A stretch of 64,000 nucleotides of DNA, from assembly GCA_051453625.1 (NCBI GenBank), contig JBOZIK010000001.1, positions 298,276,009 through 298,340,008 on the forward strand, given 5' to 3'. The stretch's first letter is position 1. The number at the start of each line of letters is the position of its first letter. Origin of the DNA: Welwitschia mirabilis. Its lineage: Eukaryota; Gnetophyta; Gnetopsida; Welwitschiales. This document shows, piece after piece, positions 1 to 11,573 of this stretch. The translations under genes and the position numbers were made by a program. Under the pieces are notes generated by a model. That model worked only from the letters and a program-made list of their open reading frames with translations. It did no database searches and was not told where the DNA came from.

Positions 1-437
1 AGGTAAAGGTAGGAGTTTAAAGATATCATAAATCATAAGATCAAGAACAAAGTCACATACACTATCTTAGATAACATTTCACCAAGTGATATCTAATAGT
101 ATTACATTATGAATGAGGGTATAAGAATTGACCAATACTAACTACTATTAAGCATTTAATTTGATCTTACTTGAAGCTAACACAGATTTCTAATTAGAAG
201 GCCAATGTCAAATATTGACCAAATAGGTGACATTTCTTTGTCAACCAAAATGTTTTATATTTTTTAGCTTCTAGTAAGAGAAAAAATTTTGAAGAGATAA
301 GTAATGCATACTTTGTAATAATTAGTGTCAACTATTTTAGAAGTAGTATGCATTAACTTAAAACATGATTAGCATTAGTTGATTGATGATTTCTTATAAC
401 ATTATCCATAAGGCAGTATTGATAAATTGTTTAATAG
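1..437. repeat. Dispersed repeat R1, left copy
   Basis: This stretch aligns along its whole length with 23878-24315 in the same orientation. Both copies open with aggtaaaggtagga and share the run tatcttagataacattt and many further blocks, with scattered substitutions and small indels. The similarity stops just after the word ataaggca. From there this copy continues into the acidic-repeat frame, while the other copy runs into unrelated AT-rich sequence. The left end lies outside the window. I cannot assign the family: no terminal repeats or coding remnants are visible. Confidence 0.8.
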
Positions 438-871
438 ACATAGATGACCTTTCTGAAGACGTAATCATGGAAATGAAAATAGATAAAGAAGTTAATGAAT
501 CATCACCTATGGAGATAGATGAAGAGGTTTATGAGAATTCAATAATGAATATGAATAAAGATGAAGAGGTTAGTGAAGCATCATCTATGGAGATAGATGA
601 TGAGGTTTATGAGGATTCAAATAGCAATATGGATATAGATGAAGAGGTTAGTAAAGCAATACTTATCAAGACAGATGGTAATATTTACGAAGATTTAAGC
701 ATGGATATGGATATAAATGAAGAGGTTAATGAAGCAAAACCTATGGAGAGAGATGAAAAGATTTATGAGGACTTCATTATGTATATGGATATATATGAAA
801 AATTTAATGAAAGTTTAGATATGGATTTAAGTATTACAAATGTCCTTGCCATTGAATTTTGTAAGATATAA
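383..871 (+). CDS. Hypothetical acidic repeat protein or exon, 162 codons
   Basis: I do not recognise a family. After about 20 hydrophobic, undistinguished residues, the frame encodes four consecutive 26-residue acidic units (residues 36-61, 62-87, 88-113, 114-139). A degenerate half unit lies before them and a truncated one after. The unit pattern is EVNEA..MEIDEEVYED followed by an M-D/N-M-D-I-D-E tail, so the product would be strongly acidic, Met-rich and probably unstructured. The units differ clearly from one another yet carry no stop, which is mildly in favour of past selection. A 78-bp repeat has a length divisible by three, however, and could stay open by chance. The first Met is only the first ATG of the frame. 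No promoter or splice site decides the start, and this could be an exon of a gene that begins outside the window. The left end overlaps repeat R1. Confidence 0.35.
   Translation: MMISYNIIHKAVLINCLIDIDDLSEDVIMEMKIDKEVNESSPMEIDEEVYENSIMNMNKDEEVSEASSMEIDDEVYEDSNSNMDIDEEVSKAILIKTDGNIYEDLSMDMDINEEVNEAKPMERDEKIYEDFIMYMDIYEKFNESLDMDLSITNVLAIEFCKI
488..799 (+). repeat. Four-unit 78-bp tandem repeat
   Basis: The units are 488-565, 566-643, 644-721 and 722-799. Each encodes 26 residues in the same frame. Units 1, 2 and 4 keep the block atggagatagatga or a close variant, and all keep a variant of gaagaggtta at the unit boundary. Unit 3 is the most diverged. Partial units flank the array on both sides. 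Confidence 0.9.
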
Positions 872-2469
872 TTAAGAGAGGAAAAAAAAAGGGGAAGATA
901 TTTCTCATATTCTTATCTAAATGAGCCTTTACCAAAAATCAAAAAATGCATTAATCTTGGAAATCATAGCTTTAATGTCATCACACATTGCAACATTATA
1001 AATTTCAAAATTCATATTCCTATTAATAGAACAAAGTTCTTGCAAAAGCAGATTAAACATCTCTTGAAAATGCACTTGTCATGGCCTTTCATTCTCACTT
1101 ACATGACCTACTATGGCTCTCAGTAATGACATAGGACTTAGCAAGGACTGAAAGTTAGTGACTCACTCTAGTTTATTCACTTACCAACTATTGCAATCTC
1201 ATATTCATGTTTTTTTTGGTTATTTTTGTAGTGCAAGAAGCCATTCTTCATACAAGAATTGCCTTGCATAACAAAGAAAAAGAGCCTGAATGGACATTTA
1301 AAAAAAAAGAAAAAAGTAAAAAACAACCTGAAACTGGACTCTGATATGTCATCCAATAGTTATCCTCTTCCCATCTATTTGAAGGTTTCTCCACTAATTG
1401 AAGGTTTGTCATTATACTAATTGAGGAATAATATGATTTGTTTTCTATGTGAAATGTTTTCCATTTGATGTCTTAGATTATACTCAAATTCTTAGGGACA
1501 ATGTGTAGAATGTGTTTGAATTTGGAAACTGTATGCTTTCTTTTTGTGATTATGTCTTAGTGATATTTTGTCTGGGAATAATTTGTTGAATTGTTGTGTT
1601 TTCAAAATGCATGAAGATATTGGATAGTGATTTCCTTTTAGTGACATTATTTGAACCCTTTGTTCAACGTTTATGTTTGTCTTAATAACTGCATACATAC
1701 AATGATTCTACTATGAAAAATACTATAACAATATCATCTTAATGATAAGGTTTGATTATCATTATTGAAAGCTGTTGTCTCCACTATTGTTCTTTATATT
1801 TGTTTTCAAAGGTGTAAATAATTCTCTAAGATAATTAGGTGTTATTGACTTTTCGTGTTTGCTAAAACTTTGGTCATGGTATTTAAGCTACATCATCAGC
1901 AAAATTGGAAGCATTGCAGAGATGAGTATTCATGTTTTGGAGTTAGGAGTATAAGGCATTATGATGGCATTAAGACACAGCCTTTAAAGAGTTATTAAAC
2001 ACACGTTTTATCATTGCTTAACTGGTGGATACCTGTATTTAATATAAAAGGTGGTGAGTTTGAAATTTTGAATCTTTACTTAATACTTAACTTTTGTTAA
2101 GCCAAAAGGTAAAATAAAGTATTAATTTGGATGGTCACATATTAGACTCTATGAATAACAAGCAACAACACATGAGGAGAAGCAATTATATTGGCTAAAG
2201 GTATTTTTTGAGTATACATACCTATTTTGTTACATAAGATGCAGAATTTTCTCTTTTCCTGGTTTTTGTTTCCTATGTTTCTAGTATTTTTTGTCTTTTT
2301 TGGTTTTCTTTTTATCTATGCTTCTTTATAAGATTTTTTGACAGATTATTTGAAATGCTTCATAGTTGCACTGTGTAGTAAGCAAGAATTTCTTCAAAAG
2401 TTTCTTGTTAAAGGTTGTGATTCCTATTCTTATTATGATATTGATTCTATAACATAATGAAAATTAGAT
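872..2469. other. AT-rich sequence without a recognised gene
   Basis: I see nothing supportable here. Open frames are short (the longest on either strand is about 68 codons at 1492-1698, minus) and match no family I know. There are no terminal repeats, tRNA boxes or coding remnants. Confidence 0.6.
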
Positions 2470-2750
2470 GGTTTGAGAGTTTTAGATTAATGTAAAAAAT
2501 TTTAATAGATCCTAAACCAAGAGAACCAAATGCAAAGTAGAAGCTAGGTGTCTAGTTTAAACTTTACATTTTTCATCACATTCATCCTAAACCTAGTAAT
2601 GCTATGTTGGCTAAAACAGAGAAGAAGTTGGCTATTTTTATTTTATGAGCACTTCCTACATGGGCTTTTTATTTAAGTTATTAAAACTAAAGAGTCATAG
2701 TGACAGGAAAAAACATTTACAACAAGAAGGAAATAGTTGTTTACCTAACA
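2470..2750. repeat. Dispersed repeat R2, left copy
   Basis: This aligns in direct orientation with 31437-31760. Both begin with tttgagagttt, share tatgttggctaaaa and gagaagaagttg, and end around the word agttgttt. The right copy carries an insertion of C-rich sequence in its middle. R2 and R3 occur in the same order and orientation in both places, about 29 kb apart, which suggests an old segmental duplication rather than independent insertions. Confidence 0.75.
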
Positions 2751-4779
2751 TTCTTTTCCCTTCTATTCAACCAACGATAATGATGAGTGGAATATCTCAC
2801 TTAGGGTAAATCATCCCTCTCATTTCCAAAGTATTTCAAAAAAGAAAATAAATTATCTTGAAAAGGATCTTTCCTTTCATAAGCTAGAAAAGACTTGCAA
2901 GTCCATGACACATAACAAAGCTTTAAGAATCAATGGAGTACAAGTTGAAGTTTTAAAATACCAATAGTAAGTGTTGAATTTCAAATTTTTTGCAACCATG
3001 AAAGATGATATTTTTAAATCTAACCTTAATAACTAATAAAAGTGAAATTAAGGCTATCATAACCAATGTGAGAATTCTTTTATTAATAATTGAAGACAAA
3101 TATCTTTACTTAACTATTTATACAAGATTGTTGTAAAGGTGCTAGTCATATGAACTGAGGCATTACTTCCAAATATTTGAAAGGCATTGACAATGGGAGA
3201 TATTTCTTAAATAACATTTATTATTCTTACAAAAAGGATAGGAATGTATAAAATTGTAATAAAATATTTCCTTTTTAAAAATTAACTCTAAGAATACATA
3301 AAATTGCATATCACTGGACTTTATAACTAAGATCCTTTAAAATATTAGATTTACATTGAAATTTAATCATCTTGGCTGAAATTTATTCACCTTGTTTGAA
3401 TCCTTTATAGTGATGAGAATTTCATTAATATAATGTGATCTTTCTTTGAAATCCCTCATCCTTAATAGATCTCATTAGCTAATTATTCATTAATTTATAC
3501 TATTAAATAAGTGTATTCAATGATCTTTTACATGTTTTCCATATCTCATGTGTAATACAATAATGATGTAATGTTAACTAATGATTATTTTTTCTTGATT
3601 CAAGACTAGTTCAAAGATACGCAAAAACTTTTTAATTATATGAAACCACGTTATTCTATGTCTGGCTTAGAAATAAATTTAAATACCTCTTTGTATTGTA
3701 AACTAATTAGAAAACTTATCCAAGAAAGTGGTCTATAAAATATCAATATTCCCTTTTGTTCTAAGACTTCTAAACCTCATGTTTCATAACCAATCATAGA
3801 GAAAATCAAATGTAAAATTTTAAAGTTAATGACAAAATCCTATACCTTTTTTCTTTTTCACATTGATCACATCTTGTGGGGTTACGTTCATGCCCATCTT
3901 CATGAGGATTATAAGGGACTTAGTTGGGGTTATCTATAGCACCATTAATTCCTATATGAATTTGAACTCCTCACCACAAAGAAATCCTTGACTAGGTTTA
4001 ACTGATTAGATAGGCCCTTGCTCATCTCCTAGGTTATTAGATAAAATATTTCTTTATATCAAATTCTTTTTAATTGTTTAAACAAATTGAAGCATTTCAA
4101 TCAACGTTTTTTATCTTATATAACATAAGACAATTTTATATTTTAAAATTTATTTTTAATAAAATACTTTAAAATATTTAGCATAATTTATTTTAACAAG
4201 AATAATATAAAATCTTATTACTTTGTTAATAATATAATTTTCAAAAAATAAATTAAACTAAAAATTATTTCTTTAACCCATTAAATAAAAGAATCTATTA
4301 CTATTTAAAAATTAACATATTAAAACAAGATTATATTCCTTTCTAAAATCGTCTTATCTCATAGAATAATAATAATAAGTAGTAGTAGTTAGATTTATTA
4401 CATTTATAATCATCATAATAAACTCCTCCAAAACAAATTTAAAAGAGGTAGAAGAAGTCAAGAAGAGGTTGGTAGAAAAAATCATATGGTTATGATTGGG
4501 AAGATCAAGGAAAGGAAGGATTCGTTTGATGACATCTCCTCAAGCATGCATCCCCAAAAGGGGCTAAATGAAGGCTAGTTATCCATTTCAAAAGACAATG
4601 AAATAAACTTAAGAAAATTATAGTTAATATCATTATGAGCATTATTTTAATTACTAGATAAAACCTTTTCATTCATGTTATTACTGAATTATATAATAGT
4701 AACTTTGAGATTACAATCATTAAGAGAATTGTATATATAGTCATATTTTTAAGGGGTGTTAGATAAGGATTTAACTTTG
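2751..4779. other. AT-rich sequence without a recognised gene
   Basis: This separates R2 from R3 and does not match the corresponding interval between the right-hand copies. I see short frames only. A stretch at 3850-4040 is slightly less AT-rich and looks faintly like decayed coding sequence, but I cannot place it in a family. Confidence 0.55.
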
Positions 4780-7408
4780 AGTAGGTTTTTCTAATCCCAA
4801 TCACTCACTTACTTTAGAGAAGATTTAAATTTGATATTTGGTGAGATTTATATGCAATATATTCCTAATAGTAAAGAAGAACTTTAGTATTTCTTTTTTC
4901 CCCCTCCAAAGATCAATTATCCTTTTTTAGATTCATTATTAGTCATATGTATTTTTCCTTCTCATGTTTAAGATTCTCATCCTTACTTTCATTTATATTT
5001 TTAAAAATAATAAGGAATTTAATATATAAAAATTCCTATTTCTTATTCTTAAAGAACTAAATAATAAGTACTACAACCTTCTTCTTTACATCACTGTAGG
5101 TGATATAATTTGTTATGTAAATGATAGTAAACTATCCATGTAGAAGGGTATCATAAAAAAAATAATATGTTACCTCGTACATAAGAAAACAACTGGGGTT
5201 AAAAGGTATGTGATTTGGATTAGATACAAAAAACATGAGTTGAATAAACAAGAAAATATAAAGAATAAGAAGAAGAATAAGAATAAGAAAGTCCATCTAC
5301 AACTCCACTTCAATAAAGACCAAGGACGCCTACTCCTATTTCCTTCTAAAAGGAAAGATATCCTTCATTAAAGTGGTGCAAAGGAGGAATAGAAGTTAAA
5401 TTAAAATTATTTAACTAACAATGATAAGAAAAAATGGAGAGGTCATGAATAGGTTTGATTAGCTCCAAAGGAACTTTACCTCTAGAGATCATAAGAGGTC
5501 TCCTCTAAGGACATCTTTTACTATTGAGTAAATATTCACTATTCTCTTTTGTTTTTATATCCCTTCTATTTATTTTGTCTCTTTTATATCATATACATAT
5601 TATTTTCATGCTTGAGTAATAGAAAAAGGTATGTTTTTCTATTTAGAAAATGACCTTCCATGTACTTTTCTAGACTTTATAACTTGATTTAAACCTTGAG
5701 GGTAATGTCTAAATTGATTAAAGGGGATGAAAATCATCATAATGTTTTGAACAATAAATTGATCTGTGAATAAGATTACACATTCTATTCACTTAGAAGG
5801 TTTTGAAAAGTGAGAAATTAATGAAATTGTAAATGAACTAGGAATTTAAAGATAGGTGTTTATATCTATTTTGAAATTCTATTATTAAAAGTGAATTTTC
5901 ATAATATATGTAATGCATATGAATGTTTATCAATGTTTACAAATATTATTTATCCATTTAATTTCAATCATGAGTATGATATAAATTTTTAAATTGTTAA
6001 CTAATCTCTACAACTTCACATTGCTTAATATTCACTATGGAACCACCAAATGACTAGTTGGAATACTTTTATAGATGAAATTATTAAATTTTCCTTATAA
6101 AATTTAGTAAATTAGTATGTTTTTAAGTTATAAATATCATATTTAATTTTGAATTATTATTAAACATGTTTTATCATTTTACTTTTAAAAATGTTATTAA
6201 AAGGGGATTAAATCCTCGCATTTTATTAACCAATAATCATAAGCTACTTAGATTTTGCGGAAGTTATAAAATAAAATGAAATAGCATTATCACTACTCCT
6301 ACTTATGGGAGAATTATTCTTTAGGATAACTAATTCAAGAAGGAAATAAATTTTAAATATAGGATAAGTTAATAAATTAAGCTTATAGCCTAGAGCTAAT
6401 ACAATTTACAAAATATAAGGATTACAAATCTAAGATCTAATACTTCATAAAATACAATGCTATCCATCTATTACTAATAAGAACATACCAATAAAATGCA
6501 CAATCCCAAGGAAGTTTATGAAAGTAAGGCTTAATTAAAGGTTAAATTATTTCTCATTTCATGCTTAAGTGATTTATTCTACACTTTACTCCACATATAA
6601 TTGAAGTTACCCATCATCTCACTCGAAATTTATTATTCTTAATCTAGATTTCTAATCACTATCATAGGGTTTGAAGTCTTTCCTTTCCTTCCCTAGCTAT
6701 GAGGAAGTTAATACTTCATGAGGTATTTGTCTCACCAATCCTTACCATTTATTGTATGTTAAATTGGTATCTACTATAGTATTTGCATCATTTGGGAAAT
6801 GCACTCATATCTATGATTGGATTTACTCTTTTCTTATATCATTTAATAAAATTATGATTAGTGTATATAGAAGAATACATTTTGAATGTTATTTTCTAAT
6901 TATCCATTGTATTTGTTAGTTTAATTTATTATTAGGATTTAGATAATTAATATGTTAGTATTATAATATATCTCATGCTATCCTAGTATTACCTACATTT
7001 TCTTGTAAGGTGTGATATTTCTAATACTCATTCTTTCATGATATTTAGAGCTTATAATGAATAATTTATTATCTATCTATGAATTTAGGTTCTACTTATA
7101 GTATTTCTTACTTGGCTTGGGTTTGTTTGATGGATTCTCAAAAAGGTATTATTTTTTGTCTCTATGAGAAGAAATTAATAATATATAATCTTTAATCTTC
7201 TTTGCAAGACTTCTTTCTATTTAAATATTCATCCAAAAACTTTTATAAACACCATATGATATCTAACTAGTGTTGTAGTCCATAATAAAGAATATTAATT
7301 AGGATCAACTATATTAAAATAGGATTCCTAATTTAATTATTTTAAACTAGTACTAATGCCTTGGCAACTAGGACACATCTTCCCTAGATTATAAATTATA
7401 ATCAAAAT
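4780..7408. repeat. Dispersed repeat R3, left copy (about 2.6 kb)
   Basis: This aligns with 33545-36602 in direct orientation over nearly its whole length. The shared words include taatcccaatcactca near the left end, aggacatcttttt in the middle and cacatcttccctagatta at the right end. Copies differ by many substitutions and small indels. No open frame is conserved between them, and I see no terminal repeats or retroelement domains, so its class is undetermined. In the right-hand copy the interval equivalent to 5995-6505 is a gap. Confidence 0.85.
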
Positions 7409-8567
7409 TAAGGCATATAAGGAGTATGCGATAACGATTTAAATGGACCTAGAGGTATCTATCTCTAATTACTTACAATTACTTTAGAATTCCTCTTTTT
7501 TTGGCCTTGAAATAGTAGCCTATGATTGAATACATCAGTTTCGTGTTGAGATTCTTCTACTAGAATTATAGAAATTAGAGCTCTATAATGTTAAATGGGA
7601 ACTATATTCTTTGTCTTAGAACTAGGATGACCTACCTTTCTAAGGTAAGGTAATGCATTAATCTTTCAATAGAGGAATTAGAGACCTTGAGGTTGATGGA
7701 GATTTATGCATTGGCTTAACATTCAAAACCATTCTTTAATTATATTATTTTTTTAATCTAAATAATTTAATGGACATCCATTCCTATAATTTAGAAAATA
7801 ATTTCTTTGTTAAGCTTCTTACTTGTTATAGGCTATAGAGGTTAAAAATATTTGTTAGAAATTTCACCTCTTTATAGAAAATGGTTTTTAACTATATGTA
7901 GGACAAAATTAAGTCATTTGTAAAAATCCTTAGTATCATAATTTTTATGTTCATTAATTTTATCCGATCACTTTCTTGGAAAGTTTCAATTTTTGAAAAC
8001 AAAATGAAGGTGTTAATTAAAGGTTAAGTGTGTAATGAGTATTGGTTCTAATGTTTAATAGAATACAAGATATAAAAAAAATCTATCCAATACTACACCT
8101 TGATCTTCAAGAATATTTCAAAATCTATATCTTTATTAAACCCTTTTTTTTTTAATTTTTTAATGGCATACTTTTCATAGTGATATCCCTTTGACCATTA
8201 CATTGAAACAAATAGATTAAAACTTGATCATTGACATTTGGTGTAATAAACAAGAATAAATTACCTATATTTTGATAATGTAACTTAGCCTTATAGGTTT
8301 AGAGATGGATTAATGATTTTAACTAGTATACACTTGATGTTAATTTATCTTTCTTCCTTCATAATTTTAATGAGAACCAGTGCCTTAATCTCTAGTTACT
8401 ACTAATGTTCTAGGTTATATCTGAAAATATAAATAGAATAATATTTTTCATAATTCTTATTTTAGCTTATGAATGCACTTATGCTTTACTTATTAATGTT
8501 AACATTTAAATTTCCTTTGTGGCTATGAAAGTATCAATGGATGCTAATCATTTGAATAAAGCTATTA
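7409..8567. other. AT-rich sequence without a recognised gene
   Basis: Nothing supportable is visible between repeat R3 and the copia element. Frames are short and stop-rich on both strands. Confidence 0.6.
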
Positions 8568-8572
8568 AGTAT

Positions 8573-8775
8573 TATTGAATTATTATCTAGATAGCCAACT
8601 CCAATATTCTTTTTTTAAATGGTGGTTAAAATCACCTTGTGATTTCTCTTTTCATGTCCATTTGTTATACTATGAGGATATTTAAACTCCTCATTAACAA
8701 TAAAGCTATATGAACTTATTTAAAATAATTCTTCAAATTTAGACCTATGATTAATGGAACATGCCCTTAATACCA
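8573..8775 (+). repeat. 5' LTR of the copia element
   Basis: It aligns with 11355-11568: tattgaatt at the start, aatggtggttaaaa in the middle, then attaacaataaa/attattaataaa and catgccct near the end. The exact 3' end is blurred by mutation and lies a few bases before the primer site. Confidence 0.8.
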
Positions 8776-8777
8776 TT

Positions 8778-8789
8778 TGGTATTAGAGC
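8778..8789 (+). other. Primer binding site, initiator-Met tRNA type
   Basis: The sequence tggtattagagc matches the standard plant copia primer site TGGTATCAGAGC except for one C-to-T change. It sits two bases after the 5' LTR, as expected for priming by the 3' end of initiator tRNA-Met. Confidence 0.85.
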
Positions 8790-8940
8790 CAACCTCCCCA
8801 CTAGTTGGTTAAGCCACTATTGGTTCTAGTGATCTCTTACACACTGCTTGTCTTACCAAAAGCTTTATTGCCTTATGAAAGAATGAAGCAGCATTAGATG
8901 CAGAGATCTAATTTTAGAAGACCCCTTAGAAATAAAGGGA

Positions 8941-8992
8941 TGGACAAGAATCTATGTTTTCCAAAATGGACAAGAATCCATGTTTCCCAAAA
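8941..8992. repeat. 26-bp direct tandem duplication
   Basis: Two adjacent copies begin with tggacaagaatc. They differ at only a few positions and lie in the 5' untranslated region of the copia element. Confidence 0.8.
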
Positions 8993-9019
8993 ATGATTAG
9001 CCACAACATTCAAAAAAAA

Positions 9020-9041
9020 GGGAAGGGGGGTGGTGGGGGGG
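9020..9041 (+). other. G-rich tract with quadruplex potential
   Basis: Runs of 3, 6, 2 and 7 G are separated by AA, T and T, preceded by eight A. In a window otherwise poor in G this stands out. It could fold as a G-quadruplex or be a stray polypurine tract. The sequence alone does not decide. Confidence 0.5.
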
Positions 9042-9218
9042 TGTGTGATAGAGGGGTAAAACTTAGTGACCATTTAACTGATTAATGATTTAAGTTAATA
9101 TTTTGGACTCTTTTGGACTTAGATCTTTAGAGAAGTTCTAGCATTAATTTCTAAGAGATTGAGCAAATTAGATTAGGTATAAGTTATAGAAAAATCAACT
9201 GAGGTACATGATTCTTGA

Positions 9219-9787
9219 NNNNNNNNNNNNNNNNNNNNNNNNNNNNNNNNNNNNNNNNNNNNNNNNNNNNNNNNNNNNNNNNNNNNNNNNNNNNNNNNNN
9301 NNNNNNNNNNNNNNNNNNNNNNNNNNNNNNNNNNNNNNNNNNNNNNNNNNNNNNNNNNNNNNNNNNNNNNNNNNNNNNNNNNNNNNNNNNNNNNNNNNNN
9401 NNNNNNNNNNNNNNNNNNNNNNNNNNNNNNNNNNNNNNNNNNNNNNNNNNNNNNNNNNNNNNNNNNNNNNNNNNNNNNNNNNNNNNNNNNNNNNNNNNNN
9501 NNNNNNNNNNNNNNNNNNNNNNNNNNNNNNNNNNNNNNNNNNNNNNNNNNNNNNNNNNNNNNNNNNNNNNNNNNNNNNNNNNNNNNNNNNNNNNNNNNNN
9601 NNNNNNNNNNNNNNNNNNNNNNNNNNNNNNNNNNNNNNNNNNNNNNNNNNNNNNNNNNNNNNNNNNNNNNNNNNNNNNNNNNNNNNNNNNNNNNNNNNNN
9701 NNNNNNNNNNNNNNNNNNNNNNNNNNNNNNNNNNNNNNNNNNNNNNNNNNNNNNNNNNNNNNNNNNNNNNNNNNNNNNNNNNNNNNN
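9219..9787. other. Assembly gap, 569 N
   Basis: Unsequenced interval inside the copia internal region. Open frames crossing it are meaningless. Confidence 1.
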
Positions 9788-10370
9788 TTCATTTGTGTTA
9801 GTGGAAGCATACAAAATCATCTAAAAGCTGTTGTAATAGATGCATAGATTGCCATTGATATGTAATCCATAGCACTATTTTGAGGAAACGTGTTAATTCC
9901 TTGATACTAAACACCTAGCTAGTCCTATTGGCTTTATGCTTTTAAAGAATTTCAAATAATTGATGAGCTTCTTATTTATTTATTATTAAAAAAAAAACTA
10001 TTATTAGAGATTTCTTTGAGCACATTTCTTTAGTTTTGAGAATTACATTTTTATCCATGTAAGGTTCGCATGTGATGTATGTATTGCAAATTAATAAAAA
10101 TTATTTTAGTATGATGAGGAGAGAAGTTATTGAAAGAAGGATAAAATTTGATTTTAAGGCATATAACCCTTAGCCTTTTATACCTTTTTTAATAAAAGTA
10201 CTTTGTTGATGGGGAGGTACGGAGGCTATGAGGTGGTAATGAAGTAAAGAAAATAATAATTAAGAAGGCTTGATTAAGATGCTTAAATCTATCAAGTTAA
10301 CAATAGTAAAATTTGTAATTCCTATGAAGTAAAGGAGAAAATCATGAGTAAAAACATTAAGAAAATTTAA

Positions 10371-11060
10371 TGGAACGAATTTTCACACATGGTAAGTAAA
10401 ATGTGACTTTTACTAATTAACAAAGCTATGCAAAAAGTGATAATTGGTAAAGTACCAAAACCAAAAAAGCAAACAAGTTTAATGATGGGAATAATGATGA
10501 TCAAGAAGCCCTTACTCTCATTGAACTCAGTCTTGAGCATAATTATCTTCATCATATTGACTTATGTAAAAGCTCAAAAGAAGTTTGGGATGATTCATGC
10601 AAATAATATGATATACATGAAAATAAATCAAAATAAGAATAAAAAAATCAATTATAGAGTTTGAAAATGGAGGATTTAGGAGATACATATTAACACATAA
10701 ATTAGTTTAGATAACTTTATCACAATTTGCAGTAGTGAATTCAGAAGTTGATGATGAAGATACTAAAGCCATTTTACTAAGCAATCTTCCTTCTCAATAT
10801 GATTACATTGTCTACACATTAAAGAAGATTTCTTGCACTTGAGAAAGTACCATCTCTAAACTCATTGAAGAACATGCAAGGATGCATTAACATGAGATCA
10901 AAGAAGGTGCTTTAATTACCTAAAGACAGAACTTTATGAAATAGACATTAAAAATTAGAAATAAAATACAAAATGCTATTATTGCAATAAGCGACACAAC
11001 AATAAACTATTTCAATGGGAAAAGGATCTACTAGATGGAAAATTGATGAATTCAAGTATG
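10371..11060 (+). pseudogene. Ty1/copia gag remnant
   Basis: Frame-shifted translation gives recognisable pieces of a plant copia capsid protein in the right order. First comes FNGTNFHTW near 10371, typical of the gag N-terminus. Then EALTLIELSLEHNYLHHIDL and SSKEVWDD (about 10508-10595), the UBN2-type core. Then DTKAILLSNLPSQYDYI (about 10760-10815) and KLIEEHARMH (about 10860-10890). Near 10972-11010 a degraded zinc knuckle reads CYYCNKRHNNKLF, where the usual glycine and the final Cys are lost. Stops and frameshifts separate the pieces, so no capsid could be made. The parent gene would encode the nucleocapsid structural protein of the element. Confidence 0.8.
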
Positions 11061-11134
11061 CTAGAAAAACTAGGTAAAGAAGAATTCTAAAGATATCTCT
11101 CAAAGCTTTTTATTATTGTGTTTGTCCCTTGTAA

Positions 11135-11249
11135 GGATTAGTCCTTATAGTCATGGTTAGTTCACATTCTTCTGGTTAGTCTAATTTGTCATGGTTAGTC
11201 CACATTATCATGGTTAGTCTATATTATTGTGGTTAGTCCACTTTATATC
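11135..11249 (+). repeat. 19-bp minisatellite, about six units
   Basis: The word ggttagt recurs at 11155, 11174, 11193, 11212 and 11231, exactly 19 bases apart, with a sixth variant unit from 11135. The consensus is close to ggttagtccacattatcat. It lies between the gag remnant and the polypurine tract of the copia element. Confidence 0.9.
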
Positions 11250-11340
11250 AATTCTGTATGAAATGCTAACTAAGAAACATATTCTAGCACTTTAATTTTG
11301 ATGACACTTTAATTCTTACGTTAGTATTCAACAGGCCAGT

Positions 11341-11353
11341 AAGGGATGGGGGA
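11341..11353 (+). other. Polypurine tract of the copia element
   Basis: The nearly pure purine run aagggatggggga directly precedes the 3' LTR, the position where plus-strand DNA synthesis is primed in LTR elements. Confidence 0.75.
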
Positions 11354-11354
11354 T

Positions 11355-11568
11355 TATTGAATTTTTATTTCAGTTGTCATCTCCTGTATTCTCTGTTCTT
11401 TTTTTTTTTTTTTTTTTTAATGGTGGTTAAAACCACCTCCTAATTTCTCTTTCTTGCTATGCATCACATCCTTTTTTGTTGTATTGTTAATGTATTTAAA
11501 ACCCTCATTATTAATAAATTATGTGATCTTAACTGAAAATTATGTGGCACATGCCCTCAATTGTAACA
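11355..11568 (+). repeat. 3' LTR of the copia element
   Basis: It matches the 5' LTR throughout and ends in aaca, followed by the target duplication agtat. It contains an 18-T run at about 11401-11418 that is much shorter in the 5' LTR. The divergence between the two LTRs is substantial, which implies an old insertion. Confidence 0.85.
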
Positions 11569-11573
11569 AGTAT

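Larger units (their letters stand above)
8568..11573 (+). mobile_element. Decayed Ty1/copia LTR retrotransposon lacking pol
   Basis: The structure reads in order: target-site duplication agtat (8568-8572), 5' LTR (8573 to about 8775), primer binding site (8778-8789), untranslated region with a gap, gag remnant (about 10371-11060), 19-bp minisatellite, polypurine tract (11341-11353), 3' LTR (11355-11568) and the matching agtat (11569-11573). The exact 5-bp duplication identifies this as one insertion event. The LTRs start with TATTGAAT, probably a mutated TGTTGAAT. The internal region is about 2.6 kb, including 569 N, and shows no protease, integrase or reverse transcriptase. Pol was therefore deleted, lies in the gap (unlikely for its size), or was never present. 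The many stops mean it is inactive. Confidence 0.85.

Noticed and set aside
3850-4040. Possible copia integrase fragment (LWGYVHAHLHEDYKGLSWGY)
   Set aside because: The resemblance to DLWGP...-type integrase sequence does not extend beyond a few residues and the catalytic DDE residues cannot be placed.
9173-9847. Long open frames on both strands around 9.2-9.8 kb
   Set aside because: They consist almost entirely of N; the gap simply contains no stop. The same holds for frames over 25195-26041, 30171-30956, 34721-35716, 42639-42848 and 60493-60678.
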